From: DATGPD01 sp041398565 | GTDB taxonomy: Bacteria; Planctomycetota; UBA1135; UBA2386 | Direction: 5' to 3' | DNA length: 64,000 nucleotides | NCBI GenBank assembly: GCA_041398565.1 | Contig: JAWKUN010000002.1 | Span: 682,001-746,000, forward strand | Shown here: positions 9,397 through 17,180 of the stretch, one piece after another | How positions within the stretch are numbered: the stretch's first letter is position 1 | Layout: each line of letters starts with the position of its first letter | Made by a program: the position numbers and the translations under genes | The notes under the pieces: model-generated | Told to the model about the DNA's origin: nothing | What the model saw: the letters and a program-made list of their open reading frames with translations, nothing else | The model's database searches: none

Positions 9397-9537
9397 CAGC
9401 GCCGCGTCGTGGTCGAAGACGACGGACCGCGACTTCTCTTTGCGCACCTCGGTGCCGCTCGCTAGTCTGTCGCGCCAGACGCGCCGACCGGTCAGCGTGC
9501 GCGTCCAACCGGCACGAGTGGCGTCAGGGAGTTCGCG

Positions 9538-10266
9538 GTGAGCAAGCGCAGCAAGGATCTGTTCCACCTCCTCGAACAGCGCGAGCGTGAGGTGCGCGAA
9601 GTGGGCGAGACCTCGTCCTCGCGTCGGCCCCCGGCCCGCACTCCGGGCACCGTGGCCGACCGCCTGCGCCAGTGGCTCGGCACCGCGACGCCGCCCCAGG
9701 GTCGAGGCCGCCGCGCGCCAGCATCGGCGCCGCCGGCCGTCCCCTACGGGCTGGTCTTGGCGGCCGTGGCCCTCCTGTGCCTGGGGACCGGGTTCGCTCT
9801 CGGCAGGTTCCTGCCGCGCGGCCCGGATGCCGCGACCCTCAACGCCCAGAACACGAACGCCCAGAACACGAATGCCCGGAACGACGAGCGGCTGCGCCCC
9901 GGTCCGGTGGCACCGGCCAGCCAGAACCCTGCGACCGGGCCGGTGGGCGACGAACTCTCGGCCGAGAAAGAGGAGGAAGTCCTCTCGAACCGCTTCTACT
10001 ACTTGCTAAGCTCCCCGGCCCGCTCGGAGGCCGCCCAGGTGGCGTCCTACTTGCGGGCGCATGGCGTCGGCACCGCCCGGATCCGCAAGTTCGACGAGAA
10101 GGGCGGCGTCTGGACGGTCTTCGCCTACGCCAACGAGGAATCCCCCGGCCCCAGGCTGTATGAGGCGATCAAGGCGGTCCCGCCCCCGCGGACATGGCCG
10201 ACCCTGTCGCTCACCATCGGTCGGCTCAAGCCGGAGCTGATGAGCATCACGAATCCGAAGAAGTGA
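9538..10266 (+). CDS. Single-pass membrane protein with SPOR-like C-terminus
   Basis: 242 residues. Residues 1-65 are a charged cytoplasmic-type region, then comes one transmembrane helix (YGLVLAAVALLCLGTGFALG, about 72-91). A low-complexity Asn/Gln/Thr stretch with the repeated unit NAQNT (about 101-112) leads to a C-terminal domain beginning RFYYLLSSPARSEAAQVASY that resembles SPOR/sporulation-related peptidoglycan-binding folds. The domain assignment is tentative. The GTG start at 9538 has AGGGAG 8 bases upstream. It lies 31 bp before the small basic protein gene and probably shares its transcript. Confidence 0.65.
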   Translation: MSKRSKDLFHLLEQREREVREVGETSSSRRPPARTPGTVADRLRQWLGTATPPQGRGRRAPASAPPAVPYGLVLAAVALLCLGTGFALGRFLPRGPDAATLNAQNTNAQNTNARNDERLRPGPVAPASQNPATGPVGDELSAEKEEEVLSNRFYYLLSSPARSEAAQVASYLRAHGVGTARIRKFDEKGGVWTVFAYANEESPGPRLYEAIKAVPPPRTWPTLSLTIGRLKPELMSITNPKK

Positions 10267-10297
10267 GTCGTCGCCGCGCGCGACGCTCCCCACAGCC

Positions 10298-10576
10298 ATG
10301 ACCCTGCACAAGAGCTTGAGAGTGTCGGCCGGCTTGACCGGCGAGCGCAATGTCTGGTCGCGCAAGGAGCGCATCGAGGCGTTGAAGGTCGTCGGCCGCT
10401 GGAAGGACGGCGACTCGGTGCTCGGCCTCCCGAAGGTGCGCACCCGCTTCAAGACGAAGTCCAAGAAGAAGGAGAAGGCGGCGGACACCCCGGCGGCAGC
10501 CGGTGGAGCCGCGCCTGCCGCAGCGGCGCCAGCGGCGGCGAAGGCCGCGGCTCCGGCGGCCAAGGGCAAGAAGTGA
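10298..10576 (+). CDS. PVC-superphylum small basic protein
   Basis: A 92-residue basic protein. The N-terminal half ([20 protein letters not shown] then [20 protein letters not shown]) closely follows the conserved pattern of a short protein family (I recall it as TIGR04137) found in Chlamydiae, Verrucomicrobia and Planctomycetes. [10 protein letters not shown] also fits. The tail is a Lys-rich stretch ([12 protein letters not shown]) followed by an Ala/Pro/Lys low-complexity end ([14 protein letters not shown], then AKGKK), like H1-type tails, which suggests nucleic-acid binding. The function is unknown; some relatives lie near rRNA genes, but none is visible here. This is the best taxonomic marker in the window. 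Confidence 0.9.
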   Translation: MTLHKSLRVSAGLTGERNVWSRKERIEALKVVGRWKDGDSVLGLPKVRTRFKTKSKKKEKAADTPAAAGGAAPAAAAPAAAKAAAPAAKGKK

Positions 10577-10595
10577 CCCGCCGTGCCGTGAGCGC

Positions 10596-11351
10596 ATGGC
10601 GAGTCCGCGCGCGGCGCTGATCGAGGTCTTCGCTTCGGTGCAGGGCGAGGGACGCTTCGTCGGCGTGCCGATGGGCTTCGTACGCGTCGCCACCTGCCCG
10701 CTGCGTTGCACCTACTGCGATACCCCGCACAGCTACGTGGCTTCCGGCAGCTATGCCGTGACGGCCGCGGGCGAGACCAGGCTGGAGCCCAACCCGGCGA
10801 CTGCCGGGCAAGCGGCGGCGCACGTGCGCGAGGCCCTCGCCGCCACGCCGACGCCGCGGGCGGTGTCCGTGACCGGCGGCGAGCCGTTGGTCTATCCCGA
10901 CTTCGTGGTGGCGCTCGGCGACGAACTGGGCCCCGACCACCCGTTGCATCTGGAGACCGCCGCCGTCGATCCGGCGGCGCTCCGGTCCTGCCTACCCGCG
11001 CTGGCTCACCTGAGCGCCGACTACAAGCTGCCGCAGACCGTGCAGGGGAACGATCTGGGCGCGGCGCACGCGGCCTGCGTCGAAGCGGCCCTGGCCCACG
11101 GCGGCGTCAGCGTCGACGTCAAAGTGGTGCTGGTGCCCGACCTCGACCCCGAAGCCTTTGCCCAGGCGCTTTCCCGGCTGCATCCGTTCGCCGGTCAGAT
11201 CCTGCTCGTCCTGCAGCCGGTGACCCCGCACGGCGCGCTCACCCGCGGGCCGGCGCCGGACCTGGTTCGCGACTGCCTGGCGCGGGCGCTGAGCGACGGC
11301 TTCGCGGTGCGGGTGCTGCCACAGGTGCACAAGGTGCTGGACCTGCCCTGA
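10596..11351 (+). CDS. queE: 7-carboxy-7-deazaguanine synthase
   Basis: A 251-residue radical SAM enzyme that converts 6-carboxy-tetrahydropterin to 7-carboxy-7-deazaguanine, a step of queuosine and other 7-deazaguanine synthesis. Seen: the QueE N-terminal pattern [20 protein letters not shown], the cluster motif C-x3-C-x2-C in CPLRCTYCD (Cys 34, 38, 41), [11 protein letters not shown] for SAM binding, and HLETAAVDP. The length matches the family. ATG 10596 is chosen because the upstream in-frame extension is an Arg-rich artefact. The other queuosine genes are absent from the window. The TGA stop merges into a copy of the repeat family (11350-11430). Confidence 0.93.
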   Translation: MASPRAALIEVFASVQGEGRFVGVPMGFVRVATCPLRCTYCDTPHSYVASGSYAVTAAGETRLEPNPATAGQAAAHVREALAATPTPRAVSVTGGEPLVYPDFVVALGDELGPDHPLHLETAAVDPAALRSCLPALAHLSADYKLPQTVQGNDLGAAHAACVEAALAHGGVSVDVKVVLVPDLDPEAFAQALSRLHPFAGQILLVLQPVTPHGALTRGPAPDLVRDCLARALSDGFAVRVLPQVHKVLDLP

Positions 11352-11430
11352 GCCCGGAGGGTTCGCGGTCGCTTGGGCGACCGCCAGCAACATGACTCAG
11401 CCCGTACGCTCGGCTTCTTCACGGGCTCCG
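11350..11430 (+). repeat. Diverged single copy of the stop-codon-linked repeat family
   Basis: Starting in the TGA of queE, this matches a tandem unit of 41717-42105 along its length: gagccc, an inner hairpin, ccagcaa, agcccgtacgctcgg, then cacgggctc. The inner hairpin has arms gcggtcgc (11365-11372) and gcgaccgc (11377-11384) around a 4-base loop. Both arms differ from the tandem units (gcgatcgc/gcgatcgc) yet stay complementary, which points to selection on the folded form. Confidence 0.75.
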
Positions 11431-11484
11431 AGCGGGCGCCGGCGCCGCGGTGGCAGATGACCGCGGTGGCCGCACGCGCTATGC

Positions 11485-12669
11485 ATGGTCCTCATGTTGC
11501 GCTCCTTCCCTGGGCTTCCCTTCCCCGGGCTTCTCGGGACGGGCGTGCTGCTGCTCGGTGCCTTGCTGCCGGGCCAGGACGCCGGCTGTCGCTCCTGCAA
11601 CGGCACCGGCACGAGGCCCTGCAGCGGCCATCGCAAGCTGCTCGAACTCGAGCAAGCGGTCTCGGCGTGCAGCGAGGCGGTCCGATGCCGGCACTGCGGC
11701 GGCGTGCTCGAGCGCGATTGCCAGAGCTGCGCCAATCCGGTTGCCGAGGCCGACCTGAAGAAGCGGGCCGAGGAGCTCGCGACGTGGCTCGATGGCCGGC
11801 GCAAGAGCATCGACGCCGTCACCGGCGGCAAGGAGATCCTGCACCTGCGCACGGCGCACGTCGACCTGGCGTTCTCGGTGCGCCCGCTCACCGTCGGCCG
11901 CACCAAGCTCGACACGCACCGGCTCATGCACCTCTACGGCGAGCGCATCGAAGAGCTGCGCGCCCTGTTCCTGAGCACCTTCGGCTGCGACGACCGCGCC
12001 CTGCCGGCGCGCCTGCAGGTGTTCCTGTTCAAGGACCTGCTGGACCACCAGCGCTTGGCGCCGCGCGTCACCGGCCAGGGGTCGGGGAGCAACGGGACCA
12101 AGCTCATGGGCATCGACAGCGTGTACTGCGCTTTCCACAACCCGCAGACCATGCCGGGCGACGAGGAGCTGCACCGCAACGTCGTGCACAACGTGACGCA
12201 CCTTCTGCTCGCCAACGCGACGCCCACCCGCTGGCTCGGCAACCGCAAGGCCGGCTGGATCGACGCTGGCGTGGCGCACTGGTTCGAGGACAAGGTCACC
12301 GGCAAATGCACCAACTTCTGTTACGAGGAGGTGGCCCTGCACCCCGGGGCCGGCTTCAAGGGCGGTCGCTGGCGCGTGCCCCTGCGCAAGATGGCGGAGG
12401 CCGGCGAGATCGGCACGTTCGCGCGCTTGAGCCAGCTCAACACGGACGAACTGACCTTCCAAGACCACGCGCATGCCTTTGCCTGCATCGACTACCTGAT
12501 GACGACGCAAGGCGGTCCCAAGCTGAAGGGCATGATCGACCGGGTGAAGCAGGACCTGGCGGTGCGTGATGCCATGAAGGAGGTGTTGGCGACCAACGTG
12601 CTGGCCTTCGACGGCGAGCTGATCGCCTGGATCAAGGCGACCTACCCCATGGAGGAGGGCAACCGATGA
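11485..12669 (+). CDS. Secreted protein with CxxC zinc-finger-like repeats and degenerate metallopeptidase-like domain
   Basis: 394 residues with an N-terminal hydrophobic signal (about 1-30). A Cys-rich segment with CRSCNGTGTRPC (about 35) and CRHCGGVLERDCQSC (about 71-86) resembles DnaJ-type CxxC pairs. The rest resembles gluzincin metallopeptidases of the DUF1570 type, with HNVTH at 235-239 where HExxH is expected and WIDAGVAHWFED near 258-269 where a WLSEGLAEYFE-like motif is expected. The catalytic Glu is Asn and the third-ligand Glu is replaced, so it may not be a protease. The stop overlaps the next start by 4 bases (ATGA), so the two genes are coupled. ATG 11485 is used; ATG 11494 is possible. 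Confidence 0.6.
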   Translation: MVLMLRSFPGLPFPGLLGTGVLLLGALLPGQDAGCRSCNGTGTRPCSGHRKLLELEQAVSACSEAVRCRHCGGVLERDCQSCANPVAEADLKKRAEELATWLDGRRKSIDAVTGGKEILHLRTAHVDLAFSVRPLTVGRTKLDTHRLMHLYGERIEELRALFLSTFGCDDRALPARLQVFLFKDLLDHQRLAPRVTGQGSGSNGTKLMGIDSVYCAFHNPQTMPGDEELHRNVVHNVTHLLLANATPTRWLGNRKAGWIDAGVAHWFEDKVTGKCTNFCYEEVALHPGAGFKGGRWRVPLRKMAEAGEIGTFARLSQLNTDELTFQDHAHAFACIDYLMTTQGGPKLKGMIDRVKQDLAVRDAMKEVLATNVLAFDGELIAWIKATYPMEEGNR

Positions 12670-14213
12670 GAGCGCTCTGGCGTGCGGCGCAGATCGCGTC
12701 GTGGTGGCCGGCTCTTTCGCTGGCGCCGACGCTCGCGGCACAGCCGGTGCGCCAGGAGCGGCGCACGGTGGCGTGGCACGCCGAACAGCTGCTGGACCTG
12801 TGGCGGCAGGCGCGGCAGGTGCACGGTGCCGACGCCGACGCACTCGACGTCGCCTTGTCGAGCGACCAGGAAGGCAACCCGTTCTTGCCGCTGGCGCGGT
12901 TGCGGGCGCGTCTGGCCGGGGTCGCCTGCGACGCCGACTTCGTCGCGCGGGCTCTCGTGCACGTCAACGCCTTGCCCGAAGTCGTCGACCCGGACGTGCC
13001 CGAGGACGGCAACGCCGACGTGCCGTTCCGCTTGCACGTGACCCTGCACACGCCCTTCCGTCCGAGCGAGGAGCGGCCGTTCACCTTCGCACTGGACCTG
13101 CGCGACGCGGCCGGCAAGGAGGTCTGGCGCGGCGAGATCGGTCCGTACGGCGCCGCGGCCTTGGCGATGTTCGAAGCGACGACCGCGATCCCGATGAAGG
13201 ATCTGCCGAACGGCTGGTACGAGTTGACGGCGCGCGCTGGCCTGGGCGAGGACGCGGTTCCGCCGCGTGTCCATGACCCGGTGGGGCGCGCGCGCGTGCT
13301 GCTGCAACGGGGCTTCGTAGCGCGCGCCCTGGCTCTGGGCGAGCGAGCCACGGCGCGTCTGGCGAGCTGTGACGATGCCGGCGTGCGGGCTGCGGTGTAC
13401 GGGGCGATCGCGCCGGTGCACCGCGTCTACACCGGCGAGGCCAACGACGGTTCGCCCGATCTCGAGGGGGACCTGCGCCACGCGGTCCGAGTGCTCGACA
13501 ACCTCGACGCCGATCGGCCGGTTCTCGCCGGCGCGACGGAGTTCTTCGACCTCGCCGTCGAGCTGGCGCCGGCGCCGGCTGCCGACCGACTGCCGATCCA
13601 GGCGCACGCGCGGGTGCGCTTGGCGGCCGCCGCGGGGCCGGTGCCGCTGGTGCTGTTCGTGGTCGGCGCACCGACGTGGGACGGAGCCTTGGCGCGGCCG
13701 TCGGCGGTGCGCACGCTGCCGCCGGGCTTCCTGGCGCAGGCCTTGCTCGCCTCCGGTTTCGACGCCGAACGTGCGCGCGTCGTCGCCGTCGTGCAGTCTC
13801 TGGCCGAGCTGGAGGACCCGACGGCGGCCTTGGGCAAGGTCGTGCGCACGCTGGTCGCGCTGGCGCGCGTCGACCCGGCCCGCGTGCTCCTCGTCGGCGA
13901 GCGCGACGCTGCGCAGTTCGTGCTCGCCTGCACCCGGCCCGGCGTGCTCCCCGACGTGCCTCGCGGCGTGGTGGCTGTCGCCGGCGGCGGCCTCGACCGC
14001 GCTCAGGTGGAAGCGCTCGGGCCGACTCGAATACTCGCCGTGCCGGCGCGCGGCCATCTGTCGGCCGAGAACCTGCGCCGCACGCGGCAGTTCGCCGTCG
14101 ACGCGGGGCATCCCGAGCGTGTGCGCCTCCTCCTCGCGGAGCGGGCGTGGCCGTGGGCGTTGCCGATGGCGCTGCCGACGATCGCGCAGTTCGCCGCCGA
14201 ACTCGAACTGTAG
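12666..14213 (+). CDS. Secreted protein of unknown function
   Basis: 515 residues with a signal peptide (MRALWRAAQIASWWPALSLA to about residue 25). I do not recognise a family. The N-terminal half has beta-rich stretches (VPFRLHVTLHTPF, RPFTFALDLRDAAGKEVW) like an Ig-type domain. The C-terminal half (about 300-515) alternates hydrophobic strands and helices (VPLVLFVVGAPTWDG, RVLLVGERDAAQFVLAC, RILAVPARGHLS) like an alpha/beta-hydrolase fold without an obvious GxSxG. The start overlaps the previous stop by four bases, so the two secreted proteins are probably made together. Confidence 0.7.
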   Translation: MRALWRAAQIASWWPALSLAPTLAAQPVRQERRTVAWHAEQLLDLWRQARQVHGADADALDVALSSDQEGNPFLPLARLRARLAGVACDADFVARALVHVNALPEVVDPDVPEDGNADVPFRLHVTLHTPFRPSEERPFTFALDLRDAAGKEVWRGEIGPYGAAALAMFEATTAIPMKDLPNGWYELTARAGLGEDAVPPRVHDPVGRARVLLQRGFVARALALGERATARLASCDDAGVRAAVYGAIAPVHRVYTGEANDGSPDLEGDLRHAVRVLDNLDADRPVLAGATEFFDLAVELAPAPAADRLPIQAHARVRLAAAAGPVPLVLFVVGAPTWDGALARPSAVRTLPPGFLAQALLASGFDAERARVVAVVQSLAELEDPTAALGKVVRTLVALARVDPARVLLVGERDAAQFVLACTRPGVLPDVPRGVVAVAGGGLDRAQVEALGPTRILAVPARGHLSAENLRRTRQFAVDAGHPERVRLLLAERAWPWALPMALPTIAQFAAELEL

Positions 14214-14238
14214 GTCTGTCCCGAACGAGTGTCTCCGC

Positions 14239-14278
14239 GAGCCTGTCGCCGACGTCGGGTATCGACGACGCCAGGCTC
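14239..14278. terminator. Possible bidirectional terminator hairpin
   Basis: gagcctg (14239-14245) pairs with caggctc (14272-14278). Inside it, cgacgtcg and cgacgacg pair with one mismatch around a short loop. It lies between convergent genes ending at 14213 (plus) and 14288 (minus). No T-run follows. Confidence 0.35.
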
Positions 14279-14287
14279 CGACGGCGT

Positions 14288-14971
14288 TCACACCGGCCGG
14301 GTGCTGCCAAGAGGCGCGGCTCGATGATGCGCCGGCACCGCCAGCACGAGCGTCTGCTCACTGATCCAACGGCGCAAGGGCCGGCGCACGATGGGCCGCA
14401 GGCCGGCGACCTTCAGTTCGGCCACGAGGCGCGACCAGCGCACGGCGCAGCGGCCGGAGCGCGTCTTGCCCAGCGCCCGGCGCGCCTGCCGGCGCCAGTG
14501 CTGCAGGCTGGCGGCATCGAAGTACGACAGCAGCACCGGTCCGCGCGAAACGCGCGCCAGCTCGCGCAGGAGAGCGACGCGTTCGCCGGCAGGGGCGATG
14601 TGCTGCAGCAGACGCACACAGAGCACCCCGGCGAAGGTCCCGTCCCCGAACGGCAGGCGCAGGGCCGACGCGCACACGCGCCGGCGTCCGGCTGCCGCGG
14701 GGCACGCCCGCAGCATCGAGACGTCGCGGTCGACCTGCACCACGGGCTGGGGGCAAGCGTCGCTGAGTCGGCCGGCGCCGGAGGGCACGTCCAGCCATGC
14801 TCCGTCACCGACCTCGGCTCGACGCAGGAGCGCGGCGATGGCGGCGGTTTCGCGTGCGTGCGTGCGCGGACCGGAGCCGGTGTGGAAACGCCGGTCGCGG
14901 TAGCGCTCGGCGTAGCCGGGCTCGCGCACGTACGGCGACTCGGTCGGCGGCGTCGGAGCCGACGGGGTCAT
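14288..14971 (-). CDS. Class I SAM-dependent methyltransferase
   Basis: 227 residues. Residues about 25-160 show the Rossmann-type methyltransferase pattern: GAWLDVPSGAGRLSDA at the glycine-rich SAM loop, VVQVDRDVSML for the acidic strand-2 end, and FAGVLCVRLLQHI plus RVALLRELARVSRGPVLLS as in Methyltransf_11. The substrate cannot be told. The start ATG at 14971 overlaps the stop of the upstream lipoprotein gene by four bases, so the two are cotranslated. Confidence 0.8.
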   Translation of the reverse strand: MTPSAPTPPTESPYVREPGYAERYRDRRFHTGSGPRTHARETAAIAALLRRAEVGDGAWLDVPSGAGRLSDACPQPVVQVDRDVSMLRACPAAAGRRRVCASALRLPFGDGTFAGVLCVRLLQHIAPAGERVALLRELARVSRGPVLLSYFDAASLQHWRRQARRALGKTRSGRCAVRWSRLVAELKVAGLRPIVRRPLRRWISEQTLVLAVPAHHRAAPLGSTRPV

Positions 14972-15564
14972 TGCTTGGCGAAGCGGACCGCCGCGCGCGC
15001 GGTCTCCGGTGACGAACCGGCCGGGTAGGTGAGGGTCGCGTCGAGGTCCAGCGAGTTCGCGAGCCAGGTGCCGATGATGTCGATCTGACGCACCAGGCCC
15101 GGCGGCACGTCGTCGACGACCGCGATCACACTGCCGTCGGCTTCCAGCCGTCCGGCCACCTGGCCGAAGAAGGTCGAGTTCTGCGGGGAGAGCACGGCGG
15201 CGCTGGCGCCGATCTGGGCGACGAAGGTCTGCTCCGGCGGGTCGCCGGCGCCGAACACGTCGCCGTCGAGGTCGATCCTCGCGACCAAGGTGTTGCCGAC
15301 GAGGTCGACGACGAGCGTCGCCGGACCACTGGTGTTGAGGGCCAAGTTGGTCCAGGTGCCGACCCACGTGCCGAGAAACGGCGTCGCGACGAACGAACCG
15401 CCGCCGCCGCCGTTACCCGCGGTGGGCAGCGGGTCGTGCTCGCACGCCGTCCCCAGCGCGATCAGGCCCAGCAGACCCGGTAGGGGACCCAGCAGAGGAC
15501 CCAGCCAAGCGGCGCGTCGAGCACGCGTCCGGACATCGGCAGCAGGGGTGAAGGGAACGTACAT
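14968..15564 (-). CDS. Putative lipoprotein, unknown function
   Basis: 198 residues from ATG 15564 (MYVPFTPAAD). A basic n-region and long hydrophobic segment end in LIALGTAC, a plausible lipobox (Cys near 41). After a Gly-rich linker the mature part is beta-rich with FLGTWVGTWTNLALNTSG and repeated short strands (LVVDLVGNTLVARIDLDG), suggesting a small barrel such as a lipocalin-like fold; this is inference. An in-frame GTG at 15591 would add nine residues. It is coupled to the downstream methyltransferase gene. Confidence 0.65.
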   Translation of the reverse strand: MYVPFTPAADVRTRARRAAWLGPLLGPLPGLLGLIALGTACEHDPLPTAGNGGGGGSFVATPFLGTWVGTWTNLALNTSGPATLVVDLVGNTLVARIDLDGDVFGAGDPPEQTFVAQIGASAAVLSPQNSTFFGQVAGRLEADGSVIAVVDDVPPGLVRQIDIIGTWLANSLDLDATLTYPAGSSPETARAAVRFAKQ

Positions 15565-15721
15565 CGAGTGAGGAGAAGACGGCGCCAGCACTCAGCGTAG
15601 CGCCCGCCGTGCGGCGGCGCCCAGCGGGCGGCTCGGCTCTGCGGGCAAAAACGGCCGCTGACCACAAGCGGGCCTCTCGCCAGGAGAGGGCAAGGACGGC
15701 AGGATCCCGGCCTTCCCGCCC

Positions 15722-17143
15722 ATGCACGCGCCCTCGCCTCCGCTCGGCAACGTCGACGACCGCGGCTTCTGGCCGACCCTCATGGCTGTGCTCGGCGGCG
15801 CATCGCTGGACTACACGCGCGGCAGTCTGTCGCGGTCGGTGTGGCTGCTGGCCGTGCCGATGGTGCTCGAGATGGCGATGGAGTCGACGTTCGCCGTCGT
15901 CGACTTGTGGTTCGTCGGCCAGCTCGGCAAGGCGGCGGTCGCGACCGTCGGGCTCACCGAGTCGATGATGGCCATCGTGTACGCGATCGGGCTGGGGTTG
16001 GCGATGTCGACGACCGCGATGGTGGCGCGCCGCGTCGGCGAAGGCGACCTCGGCGGTGCGGCGCGCGCCGGGGCGCAGGCGATCACCCTCGTCGCGCTCC
16101 TGGGCGTCTGCCTCGGAGCGCCTTGTGTGTTCTTCGGCGGCGATCTGCTCGGCCTGATGGGCGCCTCGCCGGCGGCGGTCGAGCAGGGCTCGACCTACAC
16201 CAGCCTGGTCCTGGGCAGCCACATCGTCGTGCTCTTGCTGTTCGTGCAGAACGCCATCTTCCGTGGCGCCGGCGACGCCATGCTGGCGATGAAGAGCCTG
16301 TGGTTCGCCAACCTGCTGAACTGCTTGCTCGACCCCCTTTTCATCTTCGGTTGGGGGCCGGTCCCCGCCATGGGCGTGACCGGCGCCGGCGTGGCGACCT
16401 TGTGCGGCCGCGGCTTCGGCGTGCTCTATCAGATCATGGCCTTGCGCCGCGGCCGCGGACGCCTCGACCTGTCGCGCGCGGTGTGGAAGCTCGACGTCGG
16501 CGCCATGGCCACACTGGTGCGCTTGTCGGCCTTCGGCATCGGCCAGTTCCTCATCGCCACGGCGAGCTGGGTCGTGCTCAACGCCTTCGCGGCGCGCTTC
16601 GGCGACGCGTCTGCTGCCGGCTACACGGTCGGCGTCCGCATCCTCGTGTTCACCTATCTTCCGGCATGGGGACTCAGCAACGCGGTGGGCACCCTGGTGG
16701 GGCAGAACCTCGGCGCCAAGGACCCGGCGCGGGCGGAGCGCGCGACCTGGCAGGTGATGCGCTACAACGTCGCCTTCATGAGCGCGGTCGGCCTGCTCAT
16801 GCTGCTGATCCCCGAGTTCCTGGTGGCGCCGTTCAGCGACGAGACGGAAGTGCGGGCGATCGCGGCGCAGTGCCTGCGCGTGTTCAGCATCGGCTACCCG
16901 ATGTTCGCGCTCGGCATGGTGTTGGTACAGGCTCTCAACGGCGCTGGCGACACGGTGACGCCGACCTGGATCAATCTGATCGCCTACTGGCTGGTCGAGA
17001 TTCCGGTCGCCTGGACCTTGGCGGTCGACCTCTCCTGGGGCGCCAGTGGTGTGTTCTGGTCGGTGGTGATCGGTGAGTCGCTGATGGCGGTCCTGGCGCT
17101 CGCCATCTTCCTGCGCGGGAAGTGGAAGACGCGCGCGCTGTAG
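15722..17143 (+). CDS. MATE-family multidrug/cation antiporter
   Basis: 473 residues with twelve hydrophobic segments in two matching halves. Characteristic patterns: LAVPMVLEMAMESTFAVVDLWFVG in helix 1, FRGAGDAMLAMKSLWFANLLN in the first half and its counterpart NGAGDTVTPTWINLIAYW in the second, and GTLVGQNLGAKDPARAERA. MATE exporters move drugs or metabolites out using Na+ or H+ gradients; the substrate is unknown. It is transcribed away from the lipoprotein gene and converges on the kinase gene 37 bp beyond its stop. Confidence 0.93.
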   Translation: MHAPSPPLGNVDDRGFWPTLMAVLGGASLDYTRGSLSRSVWLLAVPMVLEMAMESTFAVVDLWFVGQLGKAAVATVGLTESMMAIVYAIGLGLAMSTTAMVARRVGEGDLGGAARAGAQAITLVALLGVCLGAPCVFFGGDLLGLMGASPAAVEQGSTYTSLVLGSHIVVLLLFVQNAIFRGAGDAMLAMKSLWFANLLNCLLDPLFIFGWGPVPAMGVTGAGVATLCGRGFGVLYQIMALRRGRGRLDLSRAVWKLDVGAMATLVRLSAFGIGQFLIATASWVVLNAFAARFGDASAAGYTVGVRILVFTYLPAWGLSNAVGTLVGQNLGAKDPARAERATWQVMRYNVAFMSAVGLLMLLIPEFLVAPFSDETEVRAIAAQCLRVFSIGYPMFALGMVLVQALNGAGDTVTPTWINLIAYWLVEIPVAWTLAVDLSWGASGVFWSVVIGESLMAVLALAIFLRGKWKTRAL

Positions 17144-17180
17144 CGACGCATGGTCACGTCTCTCGGCCCGGCGTGCAGTC

